From positions 31,742,126-31,806,125 of the forward strand of contig OY821747.1 in assembly GCA_963682055.1 (NCBI GenBank): a DNA stretch of 64,000 nt. Direction: 5' to 3'. Under the pieces are notes generated by a model, which did not search any database, was not told the origin of the DNA, and was given only the letters and a program-made list of their open reading frames with translations. Made by a program: the position numbers and the translations under genes. The stretch comes from Primula veris. Its lineage: Eukaryota > Streptophyta > Magnoliopsida > Ericales > Primulaceae. The first letter of the stretch is position 1, and every line of letters begins with the position of its first letter. Positions 10,366 to 19,359 of the stretch are shown here, piece after piece.

Positions 10366-13300
10366 TTAAGTTCCCGAGTGCTTTGTTCGGTCACCCCCAC
10401 AGTTCGGTTTTCCCGTTGAACCCGACGCTGGAGAATCCAGTTCGGGTTGGGTTGCCTCTGAGGAGGTTTCCAGTTTAATGGGCTTCAACCCCATTCCCCT
10501 CGATGAAACTTCAACTCCTACCTGAGTCAAGCCTTTTGTAAATGGATCCGCTATATTGTCTTTAGATCTCACAAAATCTAAGGACACCACACCGTTAGCT
10601 AACAATTCTCTTACGGATTTATGTCTCTGACGAATATGTCGGGACTTTCCATTATACATATGATCCTGCGCCCGTCCAATAGCCGACTGACTATCGCAGT
10701 GCATGCTTATTGCTGGGACAGGTTTCGGCCACATTGGAATTCCTTCCAGAAAGCTTCTCAGCCAATCAGCCTCTTCTGTTGCTAGATCCAACGCTATGAA
10801 CTCAGATTCCATAGTTGATCTAGCTATGCACGTCTGCTTGGATGATCTCCATGAGACAGCTGCTCCTCCCATCACGAACACATATCCGCTAGTGGATCGT
10901 GTACTGTTGGAATCCGAGATCCAGTTTGCATCAGAATACCCTTCCAGTACAGCTGGATATCTGGTATAATGCAACCCTCGGTCTGCTGTGTATCTCATGT
11001 ATCTGAGAAGTCTCATGATGGCCTTCCAGTGTTCCTCATTGGGATTACTGGTGTACCTACTCAGTCTACTCACTGAGTTGGCTATGTCTGGTCTAGTACA
11101 GTTCATGACGTACATCAGACTGCCTATTATTCGAGAATATTCCAATTGTCTCACACTCTCCCCAAAGTTCTTTTTCAGGGTGGTTGAGATCTCTATCGGA
11201 GTTCTGGATGTAGCTCTACTATCTTTATCAAATTTGTCAAGCATCTGTCTGACATAGTGAGTTTGAGATAGCGCATATCCGTCTGATGTCTTGGTAATTT
11301 TCATACCAAGTATAACATCAGCGACACCCAAGTCTTTCATCTCGAATTTTTGTGACAACATTTTCTTAGTGGAGTTGATGTTATCAATACTCCCTATTAT
11401 AATCATGTCATCTACGTAGAGGCAGACTACCACGTAGTCCTTTTCATTTCCTTTTACGTAGACGCATTTGTCACATTCGTTTATCCGAAAACCGTTTGAT
11501 AGCATCACTCTATCAAATTTTTCGTGCCATTGTTTAGGTGCTTGTTTAAGTCCATACAAGGACTTCACAAGTTTACACACCTTGTGAGCTTTACCTGGAA
11601 CCACAAACCCTTCCGGTTGTTCCATGTAAATTTCCTCTTCCAACTCACCATTCAAGAACGCCGTTTTAACATCCATTTGATGTATTTCCAGATCGAACAG
11701 TGCTGCGAGAGCAATGACTATCCGGATTGACTTCTTCCTGGAGACAGGAGCATAGGTGTCGAAATAGTCGACACCTTCGGTTTGTCTAAAACCTTTCACT
11801 ACAAGCCTAGCCTTGTATTTCTCGATTGTTCCATCGAGCTTTCTCTTCCTCTTGAAGATCCACTTGTGTCCTAGTGGCTTACACCCGGGTGGTAGATCCA
11901 CTAGTTCCCAAGTGTGATTTTGTAATATCGATTCAACCTCATTGTTGATCGCTTCCTCCCAATATTGGGCTTCCGGGGATGACATTGCTTGTTTGAATGT
12001 CGCCGGTTCGCCTTCTATCATGAAGGTTACAAAATCTGGACCGAAAGTCGTTTCCTTTCTAGCCCTTTTACTACGTCGAGGCTCTTCTTCTTCTTCCTCC
12101 AACGGTTCACTTGCCCCCACATTTTCCTCACTGTTTGACTCCTCAGTCTCTACAGTTACAGAAGACTTGCGGGGAAAGATCTCCTCGAAGAAAGAAGCTT
12201 CTCGAGCTTCGATGATAGTATCTGCATGCACATCGGGATTATCCGACTTGTGCACGAGAAAACGATAAGCACTACTGTTTTGTGCATATCCTATGAACAC
12301 ACAGTCTACCGTCTTTGGCCCTATTCTCGTTCTTTTAGGAAGCGAGACAAGGACCTTCGCGAGACAACCCCAAACCCTTAAGAGTTTATAGCTCGGCCTA
12401 TGGCCTTTCCATAGTTCATAAGGTGGTTTATCACGTTTCTTATGTGGTAGCTTGTTCAATACATAGTTGGCGGAAAGCAGCGCTTCCCCCCACATGTTCT
12501 GGGGTAACCCAGAACTTATTAACATAGCATTCATCATTTCCTTGAGCGTCCTATTCTTACGCTCGGCAACCCCATTCTGCTCCGGAGAGTATGGGGCTGT
12601 CGTTTGATGTATAATGCCATTTTCTGCGCATATCTGCGCAAACGGTGCTTCGTATTCACCGCCTCTATCACTCCTCAATATTTTAATCTTTTTATTGAGT
12701 TGATTCTCTACTTCGGTCTTATAAAGAGCGAATTTCTCTACCGCTTCGTCTTTACTTCTCATTAAGTAGACATAGCAGTATCTAGTACAATCATCTATAA
12801 ACGTGATGAAATACTTTTTCCCTCCTCGCGTTTGTATAAACTTTAAGTCGCATACATCCGTGTGTATTAGACCGAGAGGTTCAGTACTTCGTTCAATATG
12901 TTGATACGAAGACTTGGTTAATTTTGCTTCAACACAAACCTCACATTTATGTTGTTTATCAAATACAAAATTAGGTAGTAGATTCAGTGATATTAATTTC
13001 TTCATAGAATTAGCATTCACATGACCTAATCTACCATGCCATAAATTAAATGAATCGCAAGAATAAGCAAACGAAGTTTTATTGGCCACTTGGGCAACAT
13101 TCACGATTACATTATTCTTGGTACTGGCCTCAGCCTTAGTACCCTCAATAGCTAACTCGGCTTTAGGAGCCGGAGTACCAACATTTAATTTAAACATGCC
13201 GTTGGTCATATAGCCACGGCCTACATACATTCCGTTTAAAGTGATTACAATTTTTGCAGATTCAAATACAAGTTTAAATCCTTTGTTCACCATCACGGAC

Positions 13301-13674
13301 CCGGAAACCAGATTCTTGCGAATTTCTGGCACATGGAGCACGCCATTCAGTGTGAGCTCCTTTCCCGATGTCATCTTCAGCAGCACGGTTCCTTTTCCTT
13401 CCACCCTGGAAGTAGCCGAGTTCCCCATGAAGCAGTTCTCATTGTCCACGGCCGTATAGGTCTTGAACATCCATTTGCTGGCACAGATGTGACTAGTGGC
13501 GCCTGTGTCCAGCCACCATTCCTTTGGGTTGCTCCCCACCAGGTTCACTTCCGAGACCACAGCACTCAGGTGCATATAGTCCTGTCCAGCATCATCTCCT
13601 CCCTCAGCCACATTAGCTTGAGCAGGTGCCCTCTTCCTCCCTTTCCCTTGGAACTTCCTCTTTGGGGGGGGGTT
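10366..13674 (-). CDS. pol: Copia pol polyprotein (PR-INT-RT-RH), copy A
   Basis: An open frame of about 1100 residues counted from 13674. The protease active site is [10 protein letters not shown] (DTG at 56-58). The integrase zinc motif is H213/H218/C244/C247, and the core acidic residues lie in HTDVCD (273), SDRGGEY (336) and NGVAERKN (371). Reverse transcriptase has [10 protein letters not shown] and YVDDM (753-757), and RNase H has GYSDANW (Asp 915). All key catalytic residues are present and there is no internal stop. There is no ATG at the head of this frame; the open frame extends to 13905 only as a shadow of gag. The frame is +1 relative to gag at a C9 run, so a gag-pol product needs a shift or the offset is a defect. 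Closest lineage may be Tork-like, but I cannot place it firmly. Confidence 0.92.
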   Translation of the reverse strand, partial: NPPPKRKFQGKGRKRAPAQANVAEGGDDAGQDYMHLSAVVSEVNLVGSNPKEWWLDTGATSHICASKWMFKTYTAVDNENCFMGNSATSRVEGKGTVLLKMTSGKELTLNGVLHVPEIRKNLVSGSVMVNKGFKLVFESAKIVITLNGMYVGRGYMTNGMFKLNVGTPAPKAELAIEGTKAEASTKNNVIVNVAQVANKTSFAYSCDSFNLWHGRLGHVNANSMKKLISLNLLPNFVFDKQHKCEVCVEAKLTKSSYQHIERSTEPLGLIHTDVCDLKFIQTRGGKKYFITFIDDCTRYCYVYLMRSKDEAVEKFALYKTEVENQLNKKIKILRSDRGGEYEAPFAQICAENGIIHQTTAPYSPEQNGVAERKNRTLKEMMNAMLISSGLPQNMWGEALLSANYVLNKLPHKKRDKPPYELWKGHRPSYKLLRVWGCLAKVLVSLPKRTRIGPKTVDCVFIGYAQNSSAYRFLVHKSDNPDVHADTIIEAREASFFEEIFPRKSSVTVETEESNSEENVGASEPLEEEEEEPRRSKRARKETTFGPDFVTFMIEGEPATFKQAMSSPEAQYWEEAINNEVESILQNHTWELVDLPPGCKPLGHKWIFKRKRKLDGTIEKYKARLVVKGFRQTEGVDYFDTYAPVSRKKSIRIVIALAALFDLEIHQMDVKTAFLNGELEEEIYMEQPEGFVVPGKAHKVCKLVKSLYGLKQAPKQWHEKFDRVMLSNGFRINECDKCVYVKGNEKDYVVVCLYVDDMIIIGSIDNINSTKKMLSQKFEMKDLGVADVILGMKITKTSDGYALSQTHYVRQMLDKFDKDSRATSRTPIEISTTLKKNFGESVRQLEYSRIIGSLMYVMNCTRPDIANSVSRLSRYTSNPNEEHWKAIMRLLRYMRYTADRGLHYTRYPAVLEGYSDANWISDSNSTRSTSGYVFVMGGAAVSWRSSKQTCIARSTMESEFIALDLATEEADWLRSFLEGIPMWPKPVPAISMHCDSQSAIGRAQDHMYNGKSRHIRQRHKSVRELLANGVVSLDFVRSKDNIADPFTKGLTQVGVEVSSRGMGLKPIKLETSSEATQPELDSPASGSTGKPNCGGDRTKHSGT

Positions 13675-14746
13675 TGGGCTTGTCGGTGCGCATCTTACAA
13701 TCCGCGGCACGATGGCCCGGTTTGTTGCACACAAAGCAGTCTCCCATGAATTTCTTCTTGAGAGAGGCACCGACTCCGCTGTCAAAGCGTTTCCGCTTAG
13801 ACACAGCGTCCTCAACCACATGGGCCTTGGCAACCGCGTTGCCTGCTCCGCCACCGCCTTTCCTTCCGGATCGGCGGTTGCTTTGCTCAACATTGAGCCT
13901 CTCAATGAGTCCCTCCAAGGTCATAGTCTTTCGCTTGTGTTTCAGGTAGTTTTGAAACTCTTTCCAAGAAGGTGGCAGTTTCTCAATCATTAATGCCACT
14001 TGGAAAGGTTCGTTGATAACTAGCCCTTCAACCTCAAGCCTATGGTATATGAGTTGGAGTTCCTCAACCTGCTCGATAACACTCTTCCCATCAGTCATCA
14101 TGTACTCGTGAAAGTCCGTGACGACAAATTTCTTTGCGCCAGCGTTATTCACTTTGTACTTTCGTTCGAGAGACTCCCAAAGCTCCTTTGCAGAAGCCTT
14201 GGGCTCGAATACACTGAAGAGAGTGTCATCCAGAGCACACAGGATGTAGTTCCGGCATAGGTAGTCGCCGTGTTTCCACGCTTCCACCGCCGAAACCGTC
14301 TGCACGTCCTCATCGTCCTCGCTTAGGACGGGTGCAGACTCCTTAAGAAACCGGGTCAGATTAAGGGCAGTTAAATAAAACAGCATCTTTTGCTGCCAAC
14401 GTTTGAAGTTGTTGCCCCTAAACTTTTCCGGTCTCTCCAGTTGAGAGGTTGGCAACATTGGCATCGCCGGTGTTGCCGGAGCCTTGCCCTTTGCCCTGGC
14501 TGCAGCCACAAGCGCTGCCTTGGCCGCAGCCTTAGCAGCAGCCTGTGCTGCGGCCGCAGCCGCAGCCATAGCATCAGCCTCTGCCGCAGCAGCGTCGGCC
14601 GCAGCCTTTGCCGCAGCAGCTTCGGCCTCAGCCTGAGCCTGAGCCCCCCCACTCGCAGCGCTCGCATTGTTATGGCTACTACCAATCACAAGTGCGCCCT
14701 GCACGTTTTCCGAAGAAACGGTGGGTATTTGATCCTCATTAGTCAT
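13613..14746 (-). CDS. gag: Copia gag, copy A
   Basis: Starts at the first ATG (14744-14746, MTNEDQIP) and gives 377 residues. The N-terminal part (about residues 30-90) is an unusual Ala/Glu/Gln/Lys-rich stretch of GCN codons. A UBN2-type Gag domain follows, from [24 protein letters not shown] zinc knuckle [14 protein letters not shown] lies at about 337-350. After the knuckle the frame runs [11 protein letters not shown] through the C9 run and stops at 13613, overlapping the start of pol in another frame. Gag would form the particle and bind the element RNA. Confidence 0.9.
   Translation of the reverse strand: MTNEDQIPTVSSENVQGALVIGSSHNNASAASGGAQAQAEAEAAAAKAAADAAAAEADAMAAAAAAAQAAAKAAAKAALVAAARAKGKAPATPAMPMLPTSQLERPEKFRGNNFKRWQQKMLFYLTALNLTRFLKESAPVLSEDDEDVQTVSAVEAWKHGDYLCRNYILCALDDTLFSVFEPKASAKELWESLERKYKVNNAGAKKFVVTDFHEYMMTDGKSVIEQVEELQLIYHRLEVEGLVINEPFQVALMIEKLPPSWKEFQNYLKHKRKTMTLEGLIERLNVEQSNRRSGRKGGGGAGNAVAKAHVVEDAVSKRKRFDSGVGASLKKKFMGDCFVCNKPGHRAADCKMRTDKPKPPPKEEVPREREEEGTCSS
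13664..13672 (-). other. C9 homopolymer at the gag-pol junction, copy A
   Basis: Nine consecutive G on the plus strand (C in element sense), where the reading frame must change from gag to pol. Copy B has 29 at the equivalent place. Confidence 0.8.
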
Positions 14747-14759
14747 CTGAAATGACAAT

Positions 14760-15097
14760 ATAAAACCGTTTAGTTTCTCGCAAGAAAACTAAATTCTTTA
14801 TCGCAAATACTAATTATAACTTAATTAGATTGCTTCAAAAGAATAAAAACCAGAGAAAGAGATTCTAGCGTGAAAATCAAATCACTTTTGATTTCACTAA
14901 GAATTCTTTATAGTATTCTAGAATAAAAAGATCAAAACCAATTCGGATTTATTCTATGTGCAAATTTCAATTTCTAGTAAACTAGCAATGATTTTGCGAG
15001 AATAAAAACCGAGACGTCAACAACAATAAAATAAAAAAAAGAAAAGTCCTTTCTTATTTCGAAAATAGAAAAACCAAAAAATGATATTGTTTAAGAT
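14760..15097 (-). other. Copy A leader and primer-binding region
   Basis: An untranslated stretch between the 5' LTR and gag. The bases next to the LTR end (CCAACA) read ATCTTAAACAATATCA in element sense, not the TGGTATCAGAGC expected for an initiator-Met tRNA primer. Copy B has the same bases. Confidence 0.6.
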
Positions 15098-15234
15098 TGT
15101 TGGACTTGGTACTATTTCGAATACGATAAAGAAAAGGACAATAATATAAAAGACAGGAACGCAATGGAAATAACACTTTATTTCTCACAATTGGAATATG
15201 AATTACAATTCCTGACTCGTACAGAATTAAATTA

Positions 15235-15510
15235 AACTGCTGGACTGGTTTCAACAAATAAAAACTGCCGGACTGTTTTGTAAATAAAACAAACTGCCGG
15301 ACTGTTTTAACAAGAAAAAGAAACTGCCGGACTGTTTTAAACAGAAACTGCCGGACTGGTTTTACAGAAACTGCCGGACTGGTTTTAACAAACTGCCGGA
15401 CTGGTTTTAAACAAAACTGCCGGACTGGTTTTAAACAAAACTGCCGGACTAAAGCATAAAAAACTGCCGGACTGGTTTTTAACAAATAAAAAACTGCCGG
15501 ACTGTTTTTT
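15235..15510 (-). repeat. ACTGCCGGACTGG array in copy A 5' LTR
   Basis: Same 11-unit layout as at 8375-8650. One unit differs (ACTGTCGG in the left LTR, ACTGCCGG here). Confidence 0.9.
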
Positions 15511-16119
15511 GTAAATACTGGAAATTACAGAACTGAAAAGTAAATAACAGAATCGAAAGACTGAAAGTAAACAGTACTGAAATGTAAATACAGAAAAGAA
15601 ACAGTACAGGAAAGTAAATTACAGAAATGAAACGGTACTGAAATGAAATGGACAGAAAGTAAAAGACTGAAAAATAAATAACATAAAGTAAAAGAAGAGG
15701 CAACTGCTGAGCAGTTTCCCTTAAACAATATTTCCCGAACCACCTTTAAAGGTTTCTGGTTTCGGGACTTTGTTCCCAAGGTACAACTTCTATCTCAGAG
15801 TGGCTCGTATGGAAACCGGCACCGAACCACAGGTCGAGCTGTTGGTGGTGCGGTTCTCTCTCACTAAGTGTATGCCTATGCTGTGAGTTGTGTGTATGAT
15901 GGTGTACTGAAATGAGAGGGGGATGGCTGCCTTTTATAGGCTCTACTGAAACCGCAACCATAAATGTTGGTCTTTAATTCTGGGAGTTACACCCCCAGAA
16001 TCCGCTCAATCAATTCTGAAACCGCAGCATTTACTCTCATTCATTGCTGACGTTTCTCTTGCTGGAAACTCTAGGGACTCCTTTTGTATTTTATACAAAA
16101 CTCCCTATTCGGGTTTGGA

Positions 16120-16395
16120 CCCAAGACCCAAGACCCAAGACCCAAGACCCAAGACCCAAGACCCGAGACCCGAGACATTCCCCAAATCCCAAATCCCAAA
16201 TCCCAAATCCCAAATCCCAAATCCCAAATCCCAAATCCCAAATCCCAAATCCCAAGCCCAAGCCCAAGCCCAAGCCCAAGCCCAAGCCCAAGCCCACGCC
16301 CACGCCCACGCCCACGCCCACGCCCACGCCCGTGCCCGTGCCTGTGCCCGAGCCCGAGACCCGAGACCCCAGACCCGAGACACGAGACACGAGCG
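16120..16395 (-). repeat. G-rich layered array in copy A 5' LTR
   Basis: Same block order as at 9261-9506 but with different copy numbers in several blocks, and one CCTGTG variant. This shows unit gain or loss since the two LTRs separated. Confidence 0.9.
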
Positions 16396-16775
16396 AGCGC
16401 GCGTGTGTGGTACACACTAATACTCTTAGGTGTATGTGGACATGTTAGTTTAATAACTACATGGGTTGGTATGGTATATATATTGTAAGATTAACTCTTA
16501 ATCTTCCAATATGGGATTATACTAAATGGTTTTTCTCATTAACCATTTCGTTTTTCCAGATTTGAGCTTCCGAGGTACCAACTTTGAAGCCACTTTGTAT
16601 TCACACCCATTCTCCGAATAGGTCATGTGATATACCGTTACGAAGCTCGTCACACGGGCTACTCAACCACGTTGATTACGGTATAAACAACTCAGCGCTG
16701 TTACACGAAATAATGACTCGAAGTTGGTCCAGTGACCATTCGGAAACACCCATGTTTTCACATGTTTTTCCAACA

Positions 16776-16780
16776 AATAA
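16776..16780. repeat. Target site duplication of Copia copy A (right)
   Basis: AATAA directly after CCAACA, matching 8234-8238. Confidence 0.9.
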
Positions 16781-17588
16781 TTGCACCATTAATTCAGCAG
16801 TTTCGATTGCTGAATTAAGTGACCATTATGGCTGAGATTTCAGCCCAACCTATAAATAGACAGTTCTCCCTCACTCTCTAAACACGGTTTTACATTCTAA
16901 AAACAGCATACATATTTTCTCATAAACGTACTAGAAAGAGAGAGAACCACCCACCAACGGCTCGACCTTGACTCGTCGCCAGTTTCCGACGAGTCATCCG
17001 AGACGTTGTACTTTGAGATCGAAGTGCCAACGCAACCAGAAATATAAGGTGGTTGGGCGAATATCGGTTAAGGACAGACTGTCTAACAGTCGCCTCGTCT
17101 TTTTATTTATGTCATTTAAATACTGCAATTTATATTCTGTCATTTAAATTCTGTCTTTTCAATCCTGCAATTTTATTTCAGTATTTTAATTTGATGTAAT
17201 TAGCTGTAATTTTCAATTCTGTTTTTTATCTTTCTGTAATTTCTTTAAATTACTGTTTCAGTTCTGTAATTTCATTTATGTAATTTAATTTCTGTAATTA
17301 GAATAGTTTCATTTCAGTCCTGTAATTTAATTTTTCAACTAGAACAGTCTGACTATTAAGTTTATACTTTCCAGTCCGGCAGTTTCTATTTATTATAATT
17401 CAGTCCGTCAGATTATTAATTAATAATAATCTGACTAACGTTTGTTTTAATTACTATTCAGCCCATACATGTTGTGATATGTAATTTCAGTTTCAATTCT
17501 GAATTAATAAATATTACGCTGGTTTTTGTTTATTCTCTTTTAGTCCTTTATTATTTGTTAATTGTTATTTCGTACACGGAAACCAACA
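16781..17588 (+). mobile_element. Old solo LTR, right part
   Basis: Continues the LTR begun at 7723. It has a plus-strand TATA box TATAAATA at 16851-16858 followed by CT-rich DNA. The block ACCACCCACCAACGGCTCGACC and GGTGGTTGGGCGAATAT parallels the R region of copy A. It then has TCGCCTCGTCTTTTTATTTATG, one CAGTCCGGCAGTTTC unit and one CAGTCCGTCAG unit, and the terminus GGAAACCAACA at 17588. Total LTR length without the insert is about 1.32 kb. Flanks are GGAAC (7718-7722) and TGGAC (17589-17593), a 3-of-5 match, so the duplication is decayed or uncertain. Confidence 0.75.
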
Positions 17589-17884
17589 TGGACCGGGATG
17601 GGTGGCGGGATCGGGTCAGGTATCGGGAATTTTTCCACCCCCTACACTATATTATTACTATTACACTTATGGCTCGTTTGGTTGCTCGTTTGGTTGCGGT
17701 ATCTATACTCCCGAAATACGAGTCCGAGTGGTATAAAGAATGAAATGTTCATTTGTAATACACCCTTCTAGGATATTTTTAATATTACATTTCCCCCGTA
17801 TTGAAAATACACATTACACCATTCCCAACCATATGTACTACGACTTGTCAATAAAATTCCCATAAAATTCTATATATGGGAATG

Positions 17885-18179
17885 TTATACAGATACATAT
17901 ATATAATTTGTGCAATCCATGATATGACATTGTGACTTGTTTTTAGTGGTGGTTCGACAAAAGATCTAGCTAAATGGATAACCTTAGTCAGGTTTTTTGC
18001 AAAATGTCAAAATTTTACCACTTGTCAAGGATTTATACCCATATATAGAATTTTGATATTTTGCAAAAAAAAACTCTCTAAGTTTGTCCATTTAGCTAGA
18101 TCTTTCGTTAACCAACACCAAAAACAAGTCACAATGCCACATCATGGATTGCACAAATTATATATATGTATCTGTATAA
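17885..18179. mobile_element. Hairpin element with about 130-bp inverted arms
   Basis: The left arm from TTATACAGATACATATATAT and the right arm ending TATATGTATCTGTATAA are reverse complements over about 130 bp at roughly 90 percent identity. They share TTTGTGCAATCCATGAT and AAAGATCTAGCTAAATGGA, around a spacer of about 35 bp. No clear target duplication. It is a fold-back or long-TIR MITE. Confidence 0.85.
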
Positions 18180-18900
18180 TATTTGGGGACAAAGACAATT
18201 TATCTTAATAAAATTTCAACACAGTAAACACTACATGGACCACCAGTAACAGATGCTCCATAAGATAACTATTCAGCACAATATTAGTATTATTTGGGAA
18301 AATTGCACTTGAGTGATATGTGTTTATCCAAAATTTTGATTTAATGTACTAATGACTCAAATCATTGATTTAGTGTATCGAGTTTACCGATTAAACTTTG
18401 ATTTAATGAACTCTTGAAGGGCGATATGCCAGACGAGGACGTCGTGCCTAAAGGAGGAAGCAATGTAAACCCAGATTCCCATATGAAAATACAGCGGTAA
18501 AGAGAGAGTCCGCTAATTACACGCCGTCTTGATATATAAGCTAAATATAAGCTAAAACAATCATTCTTTTTCATTAACAATGCGTTTTAAAGCCGTGCAG
18601 ACAATATTGTTGGTAAAAAGGGGAGGTGTCGGTTCAGTTTGAGTATCGGATCGTTGCATGTAAGTTTTCATATTATTGATTTAATATACTGAGTTTAGCA
18701 ACTAAACTTAATCTAGTCGTATCAATTAACAGTACATTAAACCAATATTTTTTTTAATAACAATTATATACTAAATTAGAATGAATAATATGTACTAGTG
18801 CAATCCGTTCACACGATATGTCGTGTAACTCGTAAGAGACTCGATGTTTGCTTAAATAATAGTATAGACTAAATTGGAATCGATGTAAACACATGCAAGT
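18180..18900. other. Intergenic DNA without recognised gene
   Basis: Short frames only, none with recognisable similarity. AT-rich with scattered GATTTAATG/TTTAGTGTA words. Confidence 0.4.
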
Positions 18901-18904
18901 AAGT

Positions 18905-19190
18905 AGGGCCGGACAGAAAGCCGAAAAACCGAAACATTTTCGGGTCGGTTTCGGTTTATAATAAAACCGGACCGAAAAAAGCGAAATACCGGAAAAAACC
19001 GAAAAAGACCAAAAAGACCGAAAACCCGAAAAATAACCGAAAAGACCTGAAGAAAAACCGAAAAAATCCAAAATCGGATCGAAACAAACCGGTTAGGTTC
19101 GGTCCAAAAAATAAAAAGACCGAAAACCCAAAAAAAAAAAAACCCGAAAAATCTCATCGGTTTACCAAAACGGATCGGACCGAACCCGGG
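18905..19190. repeat. Degenerate CCGAAA-rich tract
   Basis: Many irregular repeats of ACCGAAAA / CCGGACCGAA separated by short A-rich stretches, about 100-400 bp upstream of the SR45a start codon. The long minus-strand frames rich in Phe, Gly and Ser here are products of this repeat. Confidence 0.6.
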
Positions 19191-19284
19191 GTCTAAGTGT
19201 AATTTTACCTTATTAAAGTAATATTTCAACTCAATTTCAAAACAATCACTAAAATTAAATTAAAACCCCTCTCCTTCGTTCTCG

Positions 19285-19312
19285 CCGTCTAGGGTTTCTT
19301 CTGCTCTTCAAC
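19285..19312 (+). promoter_or_regulatory. Telo-box in the SR45a 5' leader
   Basis: TCTAGGGTTTCTTC lies about 20 bp before the ATG. The AGGGTTT core (telo-box) is a known feature of plant genes for RNA-processing and ribosomal proteins. Its role here is inferred. Confidence 0.5.
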
Positions 19313-19328
19313 ATGGTCAGCTTTCCCT

Positions 19329-19359
<31 letters not shown>

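Larger units (their letters stand above)
8239..16775 (-). mobile_element. Complete Copia LTR retrotransposon, copy A
   Basis: An 8.5-kb element bounded by TGTTGG...CCAACA LTRs (8239-9888 and 15098-16775) and a 5-bp AATAA duplication. Gene order on the minus strand is gag, protease, integrase, reverse transcriptase, RNase H, which is diagnostic of Copia. The two LTRs differ by only a handful of substitutions plus array-length changes, so insertion was recent. Gag and pol frames are open but offset at a C9 run (13664-13672). The element lies inside an older solo LTR of the same lineage in the opposite orientation. Confidence 0.93.
15098..16775 (-). repeat. Copy A 5' LTR
   Basis: 1678 bp, nearly identical to the 3' LTR. 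Differences are concentrated in unit number in the G-rich array (two more CCCAAAT-type units, one more CCCACG) plus a few point changes such as catgagttgg versus catgggttgg. Minus-strand TATA at 15930-15939. Minus-strand GAAATAAAG near 15175-15185 may be the polyadenylation signal. Confidence 0.9.

Noticed and set aside
13241..13749. Plus-strand open frames across gag and pol
   Set aside because: Antisense shadows of the Copia polyprotein; equivalent ones occur in copy B.
13675..13905. N-terminal 77 residues of the pol open frame as real protein
   Set aside because: This part overlaps the Gag zinc-knuckle region in another frame, has no ATG, and resembles no Copia domain.
18362..18580. Minus-strand 72-codon frame near the hairpin
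   Set aside because: No similarity recognised and no regulatory context.
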